DNA of 59,280 bases from positions 1-59,280 of the forward strand of contig NZ_WIAD01000036.1 in assembly GCF_009618275.1 (NCBI RefSeq). The letters run 5' to 3'. Positions 8,250 through 17,170 of the stretch are shown in pieces. The position numbers and the translations under genes were made by a program. The first letter of the stretch is position 1. Every line of letters begins with the position of its first letter. The notes under the pieces are model-generated. The model had not been told where the DNA came from. It worked only from the letters and a program-made list of their open reading frames with translations, and did not search any database. The DNA is from Roseimaritima sediminicola. Its GTDB lineage: Bacteria > Planctomycetota > Planctomycetia > Pirellulales > Pirellulaceae.

Positions 8250-10235
8250 ATGGCCGGCGAACGAAAACAGATGACCGTGGCCGACTATGCGGCCGTCAGC
8301 CTTTGCCCGTCGCTGATCGTCGTCATGCTGACCGCCCTGGTGCACTTCTTGATCCTGTGCATCTACCGCGGCGAGTTCACGATGCGGCTGACGTACATCC
8401 TGTTCATGTTCATCGTCGGGGCCACGGGCATCGCCCGCATCTCGCTGGATTTCGGGCGGGCCCATGCCAGTGTCTATGCCGGCATCCTGGGGCTGGCCAC
8501 GCTGATGGTGCTGGCCCAGTTCAGCAACCCCGTGTTTGCCCTGGCCATGATCGTCCTGGTCTGGTTCCTGGCCGATCACATCACCGCCGATTGCACGGTG
8601 ATCGAGGATGCGGAACGGGCCAGCGGCGAAGGGTTGTTGGGCACCGGTAAACTGTTGGGCGGCCGAAGGTCTGCTCGCCACACCGACGTCCAGCTCGACG
8701 GGACCACCACCGTCGCCGCGACCCAGTCGTCGGAGTCGGGCCGCAAGAAACGGCGCCGCCGTGGAGCAACCAAACCCGGCCGGTCCGTCTTCCTGCTGGC
8801 CATGGCCGCCCTGCCGCTGTTCGGCCTGGGCCAGTGGCTGCTGCCCCATGACCCGCAGGTTGCCGGCGCCGCTCGCTGGGCCCTGGCGACGTACCTGTTT
8901 GCAACGCTGAGCCTGTTGGTGGCGACCAGCTTTCTGGCCTTGCGAGCCTACCTCCGCCGCCGCGGTACCGAGATGCCGGCCAAGGTGTCGGTCAGCTGGA
9001 TTGGGGGCGGGATCGTTCTGACGGTCCTGCTGCTGATGGCCAGCTTCCTGCTGCCGCTGCCGGGCCACACCCTGGCTCGCTTGGAGCTGCCCGCGGCCGT
9101 GGAGTCGCCCGAGTGGCTCAGCCCCAGTCGCTGGGGCTGGGGCGAGGAAGGTGTCGAGGACCCGCAGAGCCGCGTGGAAGCCTCCGCCGAACGCGGCGGC
9201 GAAGGCACGGAAGGAGACCAAGGACAGGGAAAGTCGCAGAGTGGCCAGCAGTCAGGCGGAGACCAGTCGGGCGGCCAGCAGTCCGGCGGCGAACAGTCGG
9301 GCGGCGAACAGTCGGGCGGCGAACAGTCGGGCGGCGAACAGTCGGGCGGTGAACAGTCGGGCGGTGAACAGTCGGGTGGAGAACAGTCCGGTGGAGAACA
9401 GTCCGGTGGAGAACAGTCCGGCGGCGAGCAGTCGAGTGGCCAGCAGTCCGGTGGCGAGCAGTCGAGTGGCCAGCAGTCCGGTGGCGAACAGTCGAGTGGC
9501 CAGCAGTCCGGTGGAGAACAGTCCGGTGGAGAACCGTCCGGCGGAGAACAGTCGGGCGGTGAACAGTCGGGCGGTGAACCGTCCGGTGGAGACCAGTCGG
9601 GCGGTGAACCGTCGGAAGGGGAGTCCGGAGCGGCTTCGCAGCAAGACGCGTCGCAGCCGCCGGCATCGAGTGAGCGAAGTCCCCGTCGCGAACTGCCGGA
9701 TCTGACTCGGTGGATGCCCCGGTTCAGCTCGCTGCTGAAGCTGCTGATCGGATTGTTCTTGGTTGCGGTGATCGCGTGGTTTGTGATCCGCAACCGAGCG
9801 GCATTGATCGCAGCTTGGCAAGCTTTCCTCGCTTCGTGGAAGCGGTGGCAGAAAGACCTGGGCGTGGCCGAGGAAGACGATGCGGCACCGGTCGCCGAGC
9901 GCACGTACCGCAGCTTCGCTTCCTTCCGAAACCCGACGGGAACCTCCGCCGATGGTCGCCAACAGATCGTGATCAGCTTTGCGGCCCTTGAAGCCTGGGC
10001 GCGCGAAGCGGGCGAGGCGCGGCGGGACGACGAAACGCCCAGCGAGTTTCTGCGCCGATTGGGACGTGCGCATCCGCCGCAGGCGGGCCACTTGCAGCGT
10101 CTCGCCGCCGCCTACAACCGGGTCGTCTACGGCCGCCGCAACGTCGCAGCGGAAGATCTGCAAGCCGCCCGTTCGCTCTGGCAGTGGATGACTTCCACCC
10201 ACACTTCCAATCCAGAGCCCGCCGTCGCGCCGTGA
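8250..10235 (+). CDS. membrane protein with Ser/Gly/Gln repeat linker and C-terminal DUF4129 domain
   Basis: The 661-residue protein has several N-terminal transmembrane segments (about residues 17-40, 47-65, 72-110), two more pairs near 180-235 and 250-275, then a long periplasmic or extracytoplasmic low-complexity linker (about 330-460), one transmembrane segment (about 495-515) and a DUF4129 domain (about 545-650: RTYRSFASF, TPSEFLRRLG, YNRVVYGRR). DUF4129 commonly ends transglutaminase-like membrane proteins, but no transglutaminase Cys-His-Asp core is visible here. The linker is about 25 pentapeptides of the type EQSGG. It follows GrpB by 18 bases. Confidence 0.82.
   Translation: MAGERKQMTVADYAAVSLCPSLIVVMLTALVHFLILCIYRGEFTMRLTYILFMFIVGATGIARISLDFGRAHASVYAGILGLATLMVLAQFSNPVFALAMIVLVWFLADHITADCTVIEDAERASGEGLLGTGKLLGGRRSARHTDVQLDGTTTVAATQSSESGRKKRRRRGATKPGRSVFLLAMAALPLFGLGQWLLPHDPQVAGAARWALATYLFATLSLLVATSFLALRAYLRRRGTEMPAKVSVSWIGGGIVLTVLLLMASFLLPLPGHTLARLELPAAVESPEWLSPSRWGWGEEGVEDPQSRVEASAERGGEGTEGDQGQGKSQSGQQSGGDQSGGQQSGGEQSGGEQSGGEQSGGEQSGGEQSGGEQSGGEQSGGEQSGGEQSGGEQSSGQQSGGEQSSGQQSGGEQSSGQQSGGEQSGGEPSGGEQSGGEQSGGEPSGGDQSGGEPSEGESGAASQQDASQPPASSERSPRRELPDLTRWMPRFSSLLKLLIGLFLVAVIAWFVIRNRAALIAAWQAFLASWKRWQKDLGVAEEDDAAPVAERTYRSFASFRNPTGTSADGRQQIVISFAALEAWAREAGEARRDDETPSEFLRRLGRAHPPQAGHLQRLAAAYNRVVYGRRNVAAEDLQAARSLWQWMTSTHTSNPEPAVAP
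9235..9620. repeat. about 25 tandem 15-bp units encoding QSGGE
   Basis: Units such as GAACAGTCGGGCGGC repeat head to tail with synonymous and conservative changes (QSGGE, QSSGQ, PSGGE). The frame is preserved throughout. It is a coding minisatellite likely to vary in copy number between strains. Confidence 0.9.
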
Positions 10236-10303
10236 GAACCTGTCCTGTGGCCGACAGGCCGCTAGCGGCTTGTCGTTATTGCCGGCTCGGTTACCGCCTC
10301 GAC

Positions 10304-10717
10304 TCAGTCCGCATCTTCATGCTCCGTCACGACCACGGAGTCCGCGATGAAGAAACCTCGGATCTCTTCCAGTTCCGCTTCGATCACCGGATCAAAATCC
10401 CAGTCGTACCCGGATTCGATTTCCGTGTAGGCAACATTTTGCACCGTCCCCGTGACCGTGATTTCATCTTCGTCGTTCAAGTCGAACGGTAGATCTGTCT
10501 TGGAGACAACGGTCAACAGGTCATCCTCGAGCCACTTGTGCTCGTCTTTCATCGTAAACGTTCTGGCATCGATCACAGCGACGACTTCCCCGGTCAGGGT
10601 TTTCACTTCGCCAGTAGTCGCGTCGCCTTCGGCAACGTCTTCCACTTCATCGGTACAGCCCAAGGCGAGGGCAAAAGCGAACAAACCGAACGATAACAGT
10701 AGACCTGGCTTTTTCAT
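10304..10717 (-). CDS. putative lipoprotein (137 aa)
   Basis: The ATG at 10717 gives a classic lipoprotein signal, MKKPGLLLSFGLFAFALALG followed by the lipobox Cys at residue 21, so the protein should be lipid-anchored. The mature part is acidic and seems to form one small beta-rich domain (GEVVAVIDARTFTMKDE, DDLLTVVSK, ITVTGTVQNV), suggestive of an OB-like barrel, but no family can be assigned. A longer frame reaching 10861 lacks a signal and is not preferred. It is monocistronic and converges with the DUF4129 gene. Confidence 0.72.
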   Translation of the reverse strand: MKKPGLLLSFGLFAFALALGCTDEVEDVAEGDATTGEVKTLTGEVVAVIDARTFTMKDEHKWLEDDLLTVVSKTDLPFDLNDEDEITVTGTVQNVAYTEIESGYDWDFDPVIEAELEEIRGFFIADSVVVTEHEDAD

Positions 10718-10959
10718 GGTGTCTCTCTCAACTACGCAAGGGTGTAAACAGCCCGCAGAACAAGCGGTCGATAATTCGAGCATGGTCGAACCATCAACAT
10801 CTTGCGTTCTCGGGCCAGAGTTAACGTGAACACCACTGCGTACGAGCAACCGATGCGCCAAACCGAGAAAACATCGCAGCCACCTGCGAACGCGGACCTC
10901 GGAAGTTTTCCTGCGGGGGCAGCCCGCCGGCGCGTCCGGCTCAGGTCGGGATCGAATCC

Positions 10960-11106
10960 TTACCGATAGGGATTGTCGGAGGTTTGGTCCCAGAATCGGC
11001 GGTTCACGTCCGATGGGTCATTGCCGGGAAGCAGGATGTCACGCGCGGCCGCACAGCCGGCGACGCACACGGCGAGCAGGACGAGGGTTATCATGAGTTG
11101 ACGCAT
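10960..11106 (-). CDS. very small lipoprotein (48 aa)
   Basis: The ATG at 11106 is preceded on the minus strand by a good ribosome site (AAGGAG). The 48 residues start with MRQLMITLVLLAVCVAGCAA, a lipoprotein signal with the modified Cys at residue 18. The mature protein is only about 31 residues and ends in RRFWDQTSDNPYR. No family is recognised; tiny entericidin-like or structural lipoproteins look like this. The larger frame to 11220 is a leader artefact. Confidence 0.65.
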   Translation of the reverse strand: MRQLMITLVLLAVCVAGCAAARDILLPGNDPSDVNRRFWDQTSDNPYR

Positions 11107-11241
11107 GGGGGACTCCTTTTCCCTGCTGTACCCATGGTGACCTTCCCAAGTCAACACGAACACGATGCGATTGCTTTCCTTATTTCTAGTCCTGGCTGTC
11201 CTGGCTGTCCTGGTGTTCATTGTTGGAGAACTGGACCCCGC

Positions 11242-12513
11242 TTAGGTTCCGGTAAACGGAACCGGAACGAGGACGGCGTGCTGGTGAAACCAGGTGGCCA
11301 AACCGTGGACATCCAGGTACTGCGACAGGAACACGGCCAACAGGTAGGCGCCGACGATTCCCGGCATCAGCAAGCGAGCGGTCCAGCGGGCGAGGCCGCG
11401 AAAGAACCCGCGGGGTGGCGGCAATCGCCGGGCCCGCCGCATCGCCAGTCCCGTGGCAACGCGGGCCGGCAACATCAAAGCGACGAACAACAGGCACGGA
11501 ACCCAGGTCGCTTCCCGGGGCAGGGTTTCGATCTTCAGTAGGTACAAGGGAATCGCCAGGGCGTAAACCAACAGCATGGCGATCGTCCAGGACCAGGGCG
11601 CGTGGCGGAAAAAGTCCCGCGCCGCGCTCCACTGAAACATCGCCCGCAACCGGTTCTCGGCCGCAAAGTTCGCTTGCAGTAGCGGCAGGTACAGCAGCAC
11701 GACGCCCATCGAGAGGAACGCCAGCACGGCCAACAACCCGGCTCCGCCGCCGCGACCTTCGCGATTGGCCACGATCAGCAGCACCGCGGGAATCGTGATC
11801 CAGATCATCGTTCCCACGAAGCCCCGCAGGCCCAACCAAAACAGTCGCGGAATTTCCAGCGACAAAAACAATTTCCACAGATCCTGCTTGGCTTGGATCC
11901 AAGTGCTCGGCCGCCAGAACTCGCCCAGAAAACGCAGCGGCGCGGGCCACAGATAATCGCGCAGCCGTCCGCCGCGCATCCAGGCCCAGGCCAATAAGGC
12001 CATCGCCAAAACCGCGGCGGCGATGCCGGCAGCCCGCAGCGGGGACGCGGCACCGCTTTGTGGATCCACCAACCGAGCGACCTGGGACCAGTGCGTCAAC
12101 AGATGCACCGGCAGACTGACCAGGAAGATGGCCAGCAAGGCCATGCCCAGCCGCGTGGCGTGGCGGTACCAGGGCAAACTGTCTCGCAGGGCCGCGCCTC
12201 GCGAGAGCCGACCGACCACCTCCAGCAGATATCCGAATGTCACCAGTTGCAGGGCCGGCACCGCGGTGATCAAGGCCAACAGGACCGTCAACGACGCCAT
12301 GCGAAACGTGGCGGTGACCGACGCTCGGATCCATCGCCCGCCGCGCCGCAGAAGACCGACGCGGCGCGGGGGGGGCTTCGGGCCTGCGTCGGCCGGGTGC
12401 ACCAGGCGAGCCGGAACCACCTCCGAGGCCGCCGGCGGCTCGACCAATCGCGCAGGAATCGGCCGGGTGTCGGCAAGCTTCGCGGCAATCGGCTGAGGGT
12501 CGGGAGCAGTCAT
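11242..12513 (-). CDS. polytopic membrane protein (DUF4013-like)
   Basis: The 423-residue protein has a Pro-rich cytoplasmic N-terminus (about 60 residues, with PARLVEPP/PARLVHPAD repeats) followed by six to eight hydrophobic segments (about 70-95, 120-140, 160-180, 215-260, 270-290, 315-340, 345-365, 385-410). The arrangement with TFGYLLEVVGRLSRG after the first membrane helix resembles DUF4013-type membrane proteins of unknown function common in planctomycetes. No catalytic or transport motif is visible. It stands alone on the minus strand. Confidence 0.72.
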   Translation of the reverse strand: MTAPDPQPIAAKLADTRPIPARLVEPPAASEVVPARLVHPADAGPKPPPRRVGLLRRGGRWIRASVTATFRMASLTVLLALITAVPALQLVTFGYLLEVVGRLSRGAALRDSLPWYRHATRLGMALLAIFLVSLPVHLLTHWSQVARLVDPQSGAASPLRAAGIAAAVLAMALLAWAWMRGGRLRDYLWPAPLRFLGEFWRPSTWIQAKQDLWKLFLSLEIPRLFWLGLRGFVGTMIWITIPAVLLIVANREGRGGGAGLLAVLAFLSMGVVLLYLPLLQANFAAENRLRAMFQWSAARDFFRHAPWSWTIAMLLVYALAIPLYLLKIETLPREATWVPCLLFVALMLPARVATGLAMRRARRLPPPRGFFRGLARWTARLLMPGIVGAYLLAVFLSQYLDVHGLATWFHQHAVLVPVPFTGT

Positions 12514-12695
12514 TGGGGTTTGTTCGCTAGCGAAGTTGGAATCTTGACATCATTACCGGAACGGGTGGGAAAAAACAGAGAATTCCGATTAAGTGGCTTG
12601 TAACGGATGTCGATACAAGACAGTGCGGGGGGGCCCGACAACGGTTGGCCGGTGCGCGGAGTTCGAGGGAACGGCCGCGGGAAACCGGTCCGAGA

Positions 12696-13097
12696 ATGCC
12701 CATGAGACCGCTCTGCCAATCGATCTCCGCCCGCGGGACCGTGCTGTTGCTGGCCGTCGCCGCGCTGAGCAACGGTGGGTGCATCGCGCTGAACATTCCC
12801 AGCGTTCGCTATCACGAAAGCGAGCCGGTCGCCGGGCCGCGCACGCTGGATAAAGTCCTGTTGTTCTCGCCTACGGGCCGAGGCGGCTGTGACGTTCCCT
12901 CCGCCGGCGGTCCGCTGCCACCGGCCACCGGCAACGCCGCGATGGGTTCGGCCGGCTGTGCCTTGGGGAACTGTGGCCCGGAGGACGCGTCCGGGGGGCC
13001 GCACGGGTGTGGTCCGCAGGAACCTGGGCCGAAGCTGCCCGAAGTGCCGTGGCCGCGTTTCCATCCGGTTCCGACTTCGCCGGTGTTCGGCGGGTGA
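12696..13097 (+). CDS. Cys/Pro/Gly-rich putative lipoprotein
   Basis: From the ATG at 12696 (another at 12702) the 133-residue product has a signal with the lipobox-like SNGGC at about residue 29 and then a low-complexity region rich in Gly, Pro and Cys (GGCDVPSAGG, GSAGCALGNCGPED, GGPHGCGPQEPGP). I recognise no domain. The gene is supported by the export signal, but its composition is unusual and the function is unknown. A dispersed hairpin repeat lies 9 bases beyond the stop. Confidence 0.55.
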   Translation: MPMRPLCQSISARGTVLLLAVAALSNGGCIALNIPSVRYHESEPVAGPRTLDKVLLFSPTGRGGCDVPSAGGPLPPATGNAAMGSAGCALGNCGPEDASGGPHGCGPQEPGPKLPEVPWPRFHPVPTSPVFGG

Positions 13098-13106
13098 CGC
13101 GCGGCT

Positions 13107-13130
13107 GTGGCATAGGCTTCCAGCCTGTGA
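13107..13130 (+). repeat. REP-like hairpin repeat, single copy
   Basis: One copy of GTGGCATAGGCTTCCAGCC continuing into TGTGA. CATAGGCT and AGCCTGTG pair around a TCC loop. The same sequence recurs at five other places in this window. Confidence 0.9.
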
Positions 13131-13349
13131 AATCTTTCTTACCAGCAGCAAGCCGGATGCCAGGACGCCGGCCCGTTCATGGTAAGGGTGGTAAACCTTG
13201 CCGGTTGATCTCTGCGGCATCAAGCTGGAGGGGGTGAGCTTCCGATTCTTGCACGCATAAGGGTCTTACGAGATCCACCCATTATCGCAGTTGTAGGAAG
13301 TGGATGCGTCATCCCTTCTGAAACTGCTCGCAGAGCGGCGCGGGGTTCT

Positions 13350-14717
13350 ATGCTTCACCACACCTTGATCCCAGTGACGCGGCTGACAGTGCAGTGCATG
13401 TTGGCTTGCGTGCTGGTTGTAAATACGATGTCCGCGCCGGCGGCACAGGCAGAATCGCTGCGGGAGACGGCGGTCGTTCGCGCCTTCCGTTCGGCCAGTC
13501 CATCGGTCGTCAACATTCACGGTCAGAAGACTGTGCGAGCGACCGCGGCCGGCTTTGCCGGGGCGACGCCGGATTCCTTTCGGCAAGTCAACGGGATGGG
13601 CACCGGCGTGGTGGTCGATCCTCGCGGTTACATCGTGACCAACTTCCACGTGGTCGAGGATGTCGCCGACATCCGGGTCACGCTGAAGGACGAACGAACG
13701 TTTTCGGCGGAATTAATTGCTTCCAGCAAGCGAGACGATCTGGCGGTGATCAAGATCACCGTCGGCGAACCGTTGCCGGTGATCCCGCGGGGTTCCAGCG
13801 AAGATCTGATGGTCGGTGAACCGGTGCTGGCCATCGGCAACGCATTCGGATACGAGAACACGCTGACCCAGGGCATCATCAGCGCCTTGCATCGCGACGT
13901 GCCGGTCAACGAAACCCAGTCCTATCGCAATCTGATTCAAACCAGTGCCGGTATCAATCCGGGCAATTCCGGCGGCCCGCTGCTGAACATCGAAGGGCAG
14001 ATGATCGGAATCAACGTCGCCGTACGGGTGGGGGCGCAGCAGATCGCCTTTACGATTCCCGTGGATCAGGCACTGGAAACGGTCACCGAGATGATCGAGC
14101 AGTACAACCGCCAGCGGTCCTCGCTGGGCATCGAGGATCTGTTGGTCAGCGACGCCAAGGATTTGCAGATCGCCGCGGCCGGAAGCACCGAGCTGGAGCC
14201 TGGCGACCGCATCGTTCGCATCGGGGACCGACCGGTCAGCGATCGGTTCGAGCTGGCTTTGGCAGCCCTGGACGTGCGGCCCGGTGAGTCGATCGCGATG
14301 CAGGTCCAGCGCGATGGAACGACTCGAGACTTCACCTTGGTCGCCGGCCATCCGCGGCTGGACGCCCGCACGGGAACTCCCGCAGAGCTGGTCTGGGAAT
14401 GGATCGGGATCCGCGCCGAACCGCTGAACATCTCTTCGGTGCGGCGGATGAACAGCCGGCTGGGGACCAATTACAAAGGCGGACTGCGAATCACCTCGCT
14501 CCGCAGCGGTTCGCCGGCGGCCCGTCAGGGCATCGAACCGGGAGATGTGCTGTTGGGCATTCACGAATGGCGCACCGCCACGCTGGACGACCTGGAGATG
14601 ATTGTCGAACACCCCGAACTGCAGCGTACGGCGGAGACCAAGTTCTACATCCTTCGCAGCAATCGCACGCTGTACGGCTTCATGCGGTTGGCCAATCGCC
14701 CCGCGACGCATCACTAA
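13350..14717 (+). CDS. HtrA/DegP-type exported serine protease with two PDZ domains
   Basis: The 455-residue protein is a periplasmic quality-control protease of the trypsin-like HtrA family. After a signal peptide (about 1-35, cleavage near AQAES) the protease domain shows the catalytic triad: His100 in GYIVTNFHVV, Asp130 in RDDLAVIK and Ser207 in SAGINPGNSGGPL. Two PDZ domains follow (about 255-340 and 360-450), the second with the carboxylate-loop region GGLRITSLRSGSPAARQGIEPGD. The length and two PDZ domains fit DegP/DegQ. The start at 13350 gives a plausible signal peptide. The gene stands alone and converges with the cytochrome gene across a long palindrome. Confidence 0.92.
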   Translation: MLHHTLIPVTRLTVQCMLACVLVVNTMSAPAAQAESLRETAVVRAFRSASPSVVNIHGQKTVRATAAGFAGATPDSFRQVNGMGTGVVVDPRGYIVTNFHVVEDVADIRVTLKDERTFSAELIASSKRDDLAVIKITVGEPLPVIPRGSSEDLMVGEPVLAIGNAFGYENTLTQGIISALHRDVPVNETQSYRNLIQTSAGINPGNSGGPLLNIEGQMIGINVAVRVGAQQIAFTIPVDQALETVTEMIEQYNRQRSSLGIEDLLVSDAKDLQIAAAGSTELEPGDRIVRIGDRPVSDRFELALAALDVRPGESIAMQVQRDGTTRDFTLVAGHPRLDARTGTPAELVWEWIGIRAEPLNISSVRRMNSRLGTNYKGGLRITSLRSGSPAARQGIEPGDVLLGIHEWRTATLDDLEMIVEHPELQRTAETKFYILRSNRTLYGFMRLANRPATHH

Positions 14718-14739
14718 GATCCTGCTGCACGCCGTTCAT

Positions 14740-14827
14740 GCCCCTGGCTCGAACCAGCGTCTCGGGACGAAGCCTGCTCTCGGGCAGGCTTCGTCGACCC
14801 AGCCGAGACCCTGCTCGAGCCAGGGGC
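14740..14827. terminator. 88-base palindrome between convergent genes
   Basis: The outer arms are perfect over 13 bp (GCCCCTGGCTCGA at 14740-14752 against 14815-14827). An inner perfect 11-bp hairpin (ACGAAGCCTGC, 14767-14777 against 1484-14794 in the same line, that is 14784-14794) sits in the middle, with further pairing of CGTCTCGGG and CCGAGAC. It lies between the stop codons of the protease and cytochrome genes, so it can act as a bidirectional terminator. It may equally be a dispersed palindromic element. Confidence 0.6.
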
Positions 14828-14836
14828 GTTGTGCGG

Positions 14837-17170
14837 TCACTCACTGCGCGGCTCGACCGTCGCGGCCGATTCGGCCAGCTTCTCCTTGAGCAACCGCAGG
14901 GCCTCTTGGAAACTCTCGTCCTCGGGACTCAGCTCCACGGCCCGCTGCAGCTTGGCCAGCGCCTCGTCCATCTGCCCGTCCAGGTAATAGGCCAGCCCCA
15001 GGCGGTACTGCAGCATGGCATTGTCGGGCACGAGGTTCGCGTCCCGCTCCAGCAGCGGCAGTTCTTCGCTGCGAAGCTGTTTGGCGCGGGCCGCGCGTTG
15101 GGCCTGCGTCTCGGGACTGGTGCCGGTGACGTCGCCGGCGGCCAACCGGTCCAGCAGGGCCGCCAGGTTGGCTCGCGCCCCGGTACGCTCGGGTTCGACC
15201 CGGATGGCCGTTTCGTAGGCTTCCATCGCTCGGGCATGCAGGCCGCGTTGTTCACACAGCATCGCCCAGGCCAGGTGCGATCCGGCGCGATCGTTCGACG
15301 CCATCAGCGACTCGCGAACCTCCAACAGCACGATGTCCAGCCGCTGCCGTTGCGAAGCGGTCAGGTGGCCGTAGATTCCGGCTTGCGTCATGCCGACGGC
15401 CGCTTCGTGACGTTCAAGACGACTGTCCGCCGACAGCAGCGGCACGAGCAATCGCCCGAGGGCCACCGGACGCAGCGGCGCGGCGGCCAACAGGCGGATG
15501 GCCGCGGCGCGAACCATCGGCTCCTGCGTTTCGTCCTCGAGCAGTTCTTCGGCCGTGGTCACCGAGCGAACCAGACCTTGAGGATGTCCGGTTAATTCGT
15601 CCAGGATGGTCGCCCGGGCGATGGCCGCGGTTTGGATGTTGGGTTGTTTGGCCCGCTCGAGCAGTTCATCGATCGCTTCGGTTTGGCCGCGTCGCAGGGC
15701 CGTGATCGGTTCGGCAAAGTGCGGGTCGCGGCGGCGGTTCGCGCCATACCAGCGGTCGCACGCCTCGTCGCTCCAGCGATCGGTTTGCAGCATCAAGGCC
15801 GCGATCGTTTCATCTCCGGCTTCGGCGGCCGCCTGCCAGTCGGCGTACTCTTCCAGTTCCGCGCGCTGGTCCTCGGGAACCTGTTCCAAGCGGTCTTCGA
15901 TATGGCAAGCCGTGCAGGCGTTGGGCGTGCCCAGCGCGACCGAGAGATCGGGGCGCGGAATCCGCAGGCTGTGGTCGCGGCGGACGTCCACGTCCATATA
16001 GGTGCGGGTGGGCATGTGGCAATTCACGCAAGCGGCACCGGGTGTGCCCACGGCATGATGGTGGTGCGCCGGCGTATCGTACTGGGCCGCCGGGTGTTGG
16101 TGACACGAGGTACAGGTGGCGTTGCCGGGGAATTTTAATTTCAGCGAATGCGGATCGTGGCAGTCGGTGCAGCGGATGTTCTTGTGGTACATCCGGCTTT
16201 GAATGAACGAGCCGTAGACGTAGTCCTCGTCCTTGACCTGGCCGTCGGCAAAGTACGTCTGCTCGCGGAGCAGTTCCAGGTTGAAGTGGTCGCAGAAGGC
16301 ATCGCCGGCTTGATGTCCGGCGGCCAGCAGACCGCGCCGGCTGTGGCACGGCGCGCAGGCGTCGATCTGTGGCTGGTTGGATTCCGCCTTCAACTTAGTC
16401 AGACCGTAACCGTGCTCGCGATCCCAGAACAGGGACCGTCGGTTGGCCAGTTCGACGTGCAAACTGGCCGGGCCATGACAGGCTTCGCAGCTGACGTCGA
16501 TCTCCGAGAACGTGGTGTGATAGGTCAGATCCTGGTGATCGAAGCCGCGGACAAGATTGGTCGAGTGGCACTCGGCGCACATCGTTTGCCAGCGCTGGGC
16601 GATACCGGTCCAGTGCAGTTGATCGTCGGGCTCCAGTTTGTCCTGGACATCCGGTGGGCGCAAATAAAACCATCGTTTCCGCAGCGTGTCCCAGCTGATC
16701 CGCAGCACCTGCAACCGCGCGATCTCGTCCTCGGCGACCGCCTCGGTGCGGTCGAATTCGACCATGTACTGTTGCAACGGAGTGACGCCGAAGACGTACT
16801 TGATTTCGAAGTCCGCCAGTTCGCCGTCCGGTCCTTCGGTGTGGATCATAAAGCGCTCGCCGCTGCGGAACATGCGGCTGGTGATCCCGTCGTGCTCGAA
16901 CGTCACGTCGTCGAAATCCCCCAGCACGGTGTCTTCGTTGGCGACATCCATTGCCAGGTCGTGATGGGAACCGACGAACTTTTCGAATTCCTCCTGGTGG
17001 CACTGCGCGCAGGTCTGCCGGCCGACGTAGCTGGCCTGGGCGTTGGCGGGCAGACCGGGACGAAGGTAGTCTGCCAGGACGGCGACCGCGCACAATCCAC
17101 ACACCAACAGCGGAAACCACAGCCAGGGCGAGGACAGGCGGGCCAGACGCGACAAAAGAAGTTTGTTCAT
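14837..17170 (-). CDS. octahaem c-type cytochrome with HEAT-like and TPR C-terminal domains
   Basis: The 777-residue protein has an N-terminal membrane anchor or signal (about 14-34), then eight CXXCH haem-attachment motifs: CAQCH, CAECH, CEACH, CAPCH, CTDCH, CTSCH, CVNCH and CTACH, within the first 415 residues. The pattern resembles the cytochrome c554/multihaem nitrite reductase-like superfamily (PF13435 type). From about residue 480 to 640 there are HEAT-like helical repeats, followed by TPR motifs (HLAWAMLCEQRGLHARAMEA, NAMLQYRLGLAYYLDGQMDE). This fusion is common in planctomycetes and suggests an electron-transfer protein docked into a larger assembly; the substrate is unknown. Its ATG overlaps the previous stop by one base (TAATG), so translation is coupled. 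Confidence 0.88.
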   Translation of the reverse strand: MNKLLLSRLARLSSPWLWFPLLVCGLCAVAVLADYLRPGLPANAQASYVGRQTCAQCHQEEFEKFVGSHHDLAMDVANEDTVLGDFDDVTFEHDGITSRMFRSGERFMIHTEGPDGELADFEIKYVFGVTPLQQYMVEFDRTEAVAEDEIARLQVLRISWDTLRKRWFYLRPPDVQDKLEPDDQLHWTGIAQRWQTMCAECHSTNLVRGFDHQDLTYHTTFSEIDVSCEACHGPASLHVELANRRSLFWDREHGYGLTKLKAESNQPQIDACAPCHSRRGLLAAGHQAGDAFCDHFNLELLREQTYFADGQVKDEDYVYGSFIQSRMYHKNIRCTDCHDPHSLKLKFPGNATCTSCHQHPAAQYDTPAHHHHAVGTPGAACVNCHMPTRTYMDVDVRRDHSLRIPRPDLSVALGTPNACTACHIEDRLEQVPEDQRAELEEYADWQAAAEAGDETIAALMLQTDRWSDEACDRWYGANRRRDPHFAEPITALRRGQTEAIDELLERAKQPNIQTAAIARATILDELTGHPQGLVRSVTTAEELLEDETQEPMVRAAAIRLLAAAPLRPVALGRLLVPLLSADSRLERHEAAVGMTQAGIYGHLTASQRQRLDIVLLEVRESLMASNDRAGSHLAWAMLCEQRGLHARAMEAYETAIRVEPERTGARANLAALLDRLAAGDVTGTSPETQAQRAARAKQLRSEELPLLERDANLVPDNAMLQYRLGLAYYLDGQMDEALAKLQRAVELSPEDESFQEALRLLKEKLAESAATVEPRSE

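Noticed and set aside
6288-9221. A 977-codon open frame on the minus strand
   Set aside because: It runs antisense through the repeat regions of the SHD1 gene and across GrpB. Its Ser/Ala/Gly composition mirrors the repeats, and it has no domain.
10184-10492. A 102-codon open frame on the plus strand
   Set aside because: It overlaps the end of the DUF4129 gene and is antisense to the lipoprotein at 10304-10717, which has a clear signal peptide.
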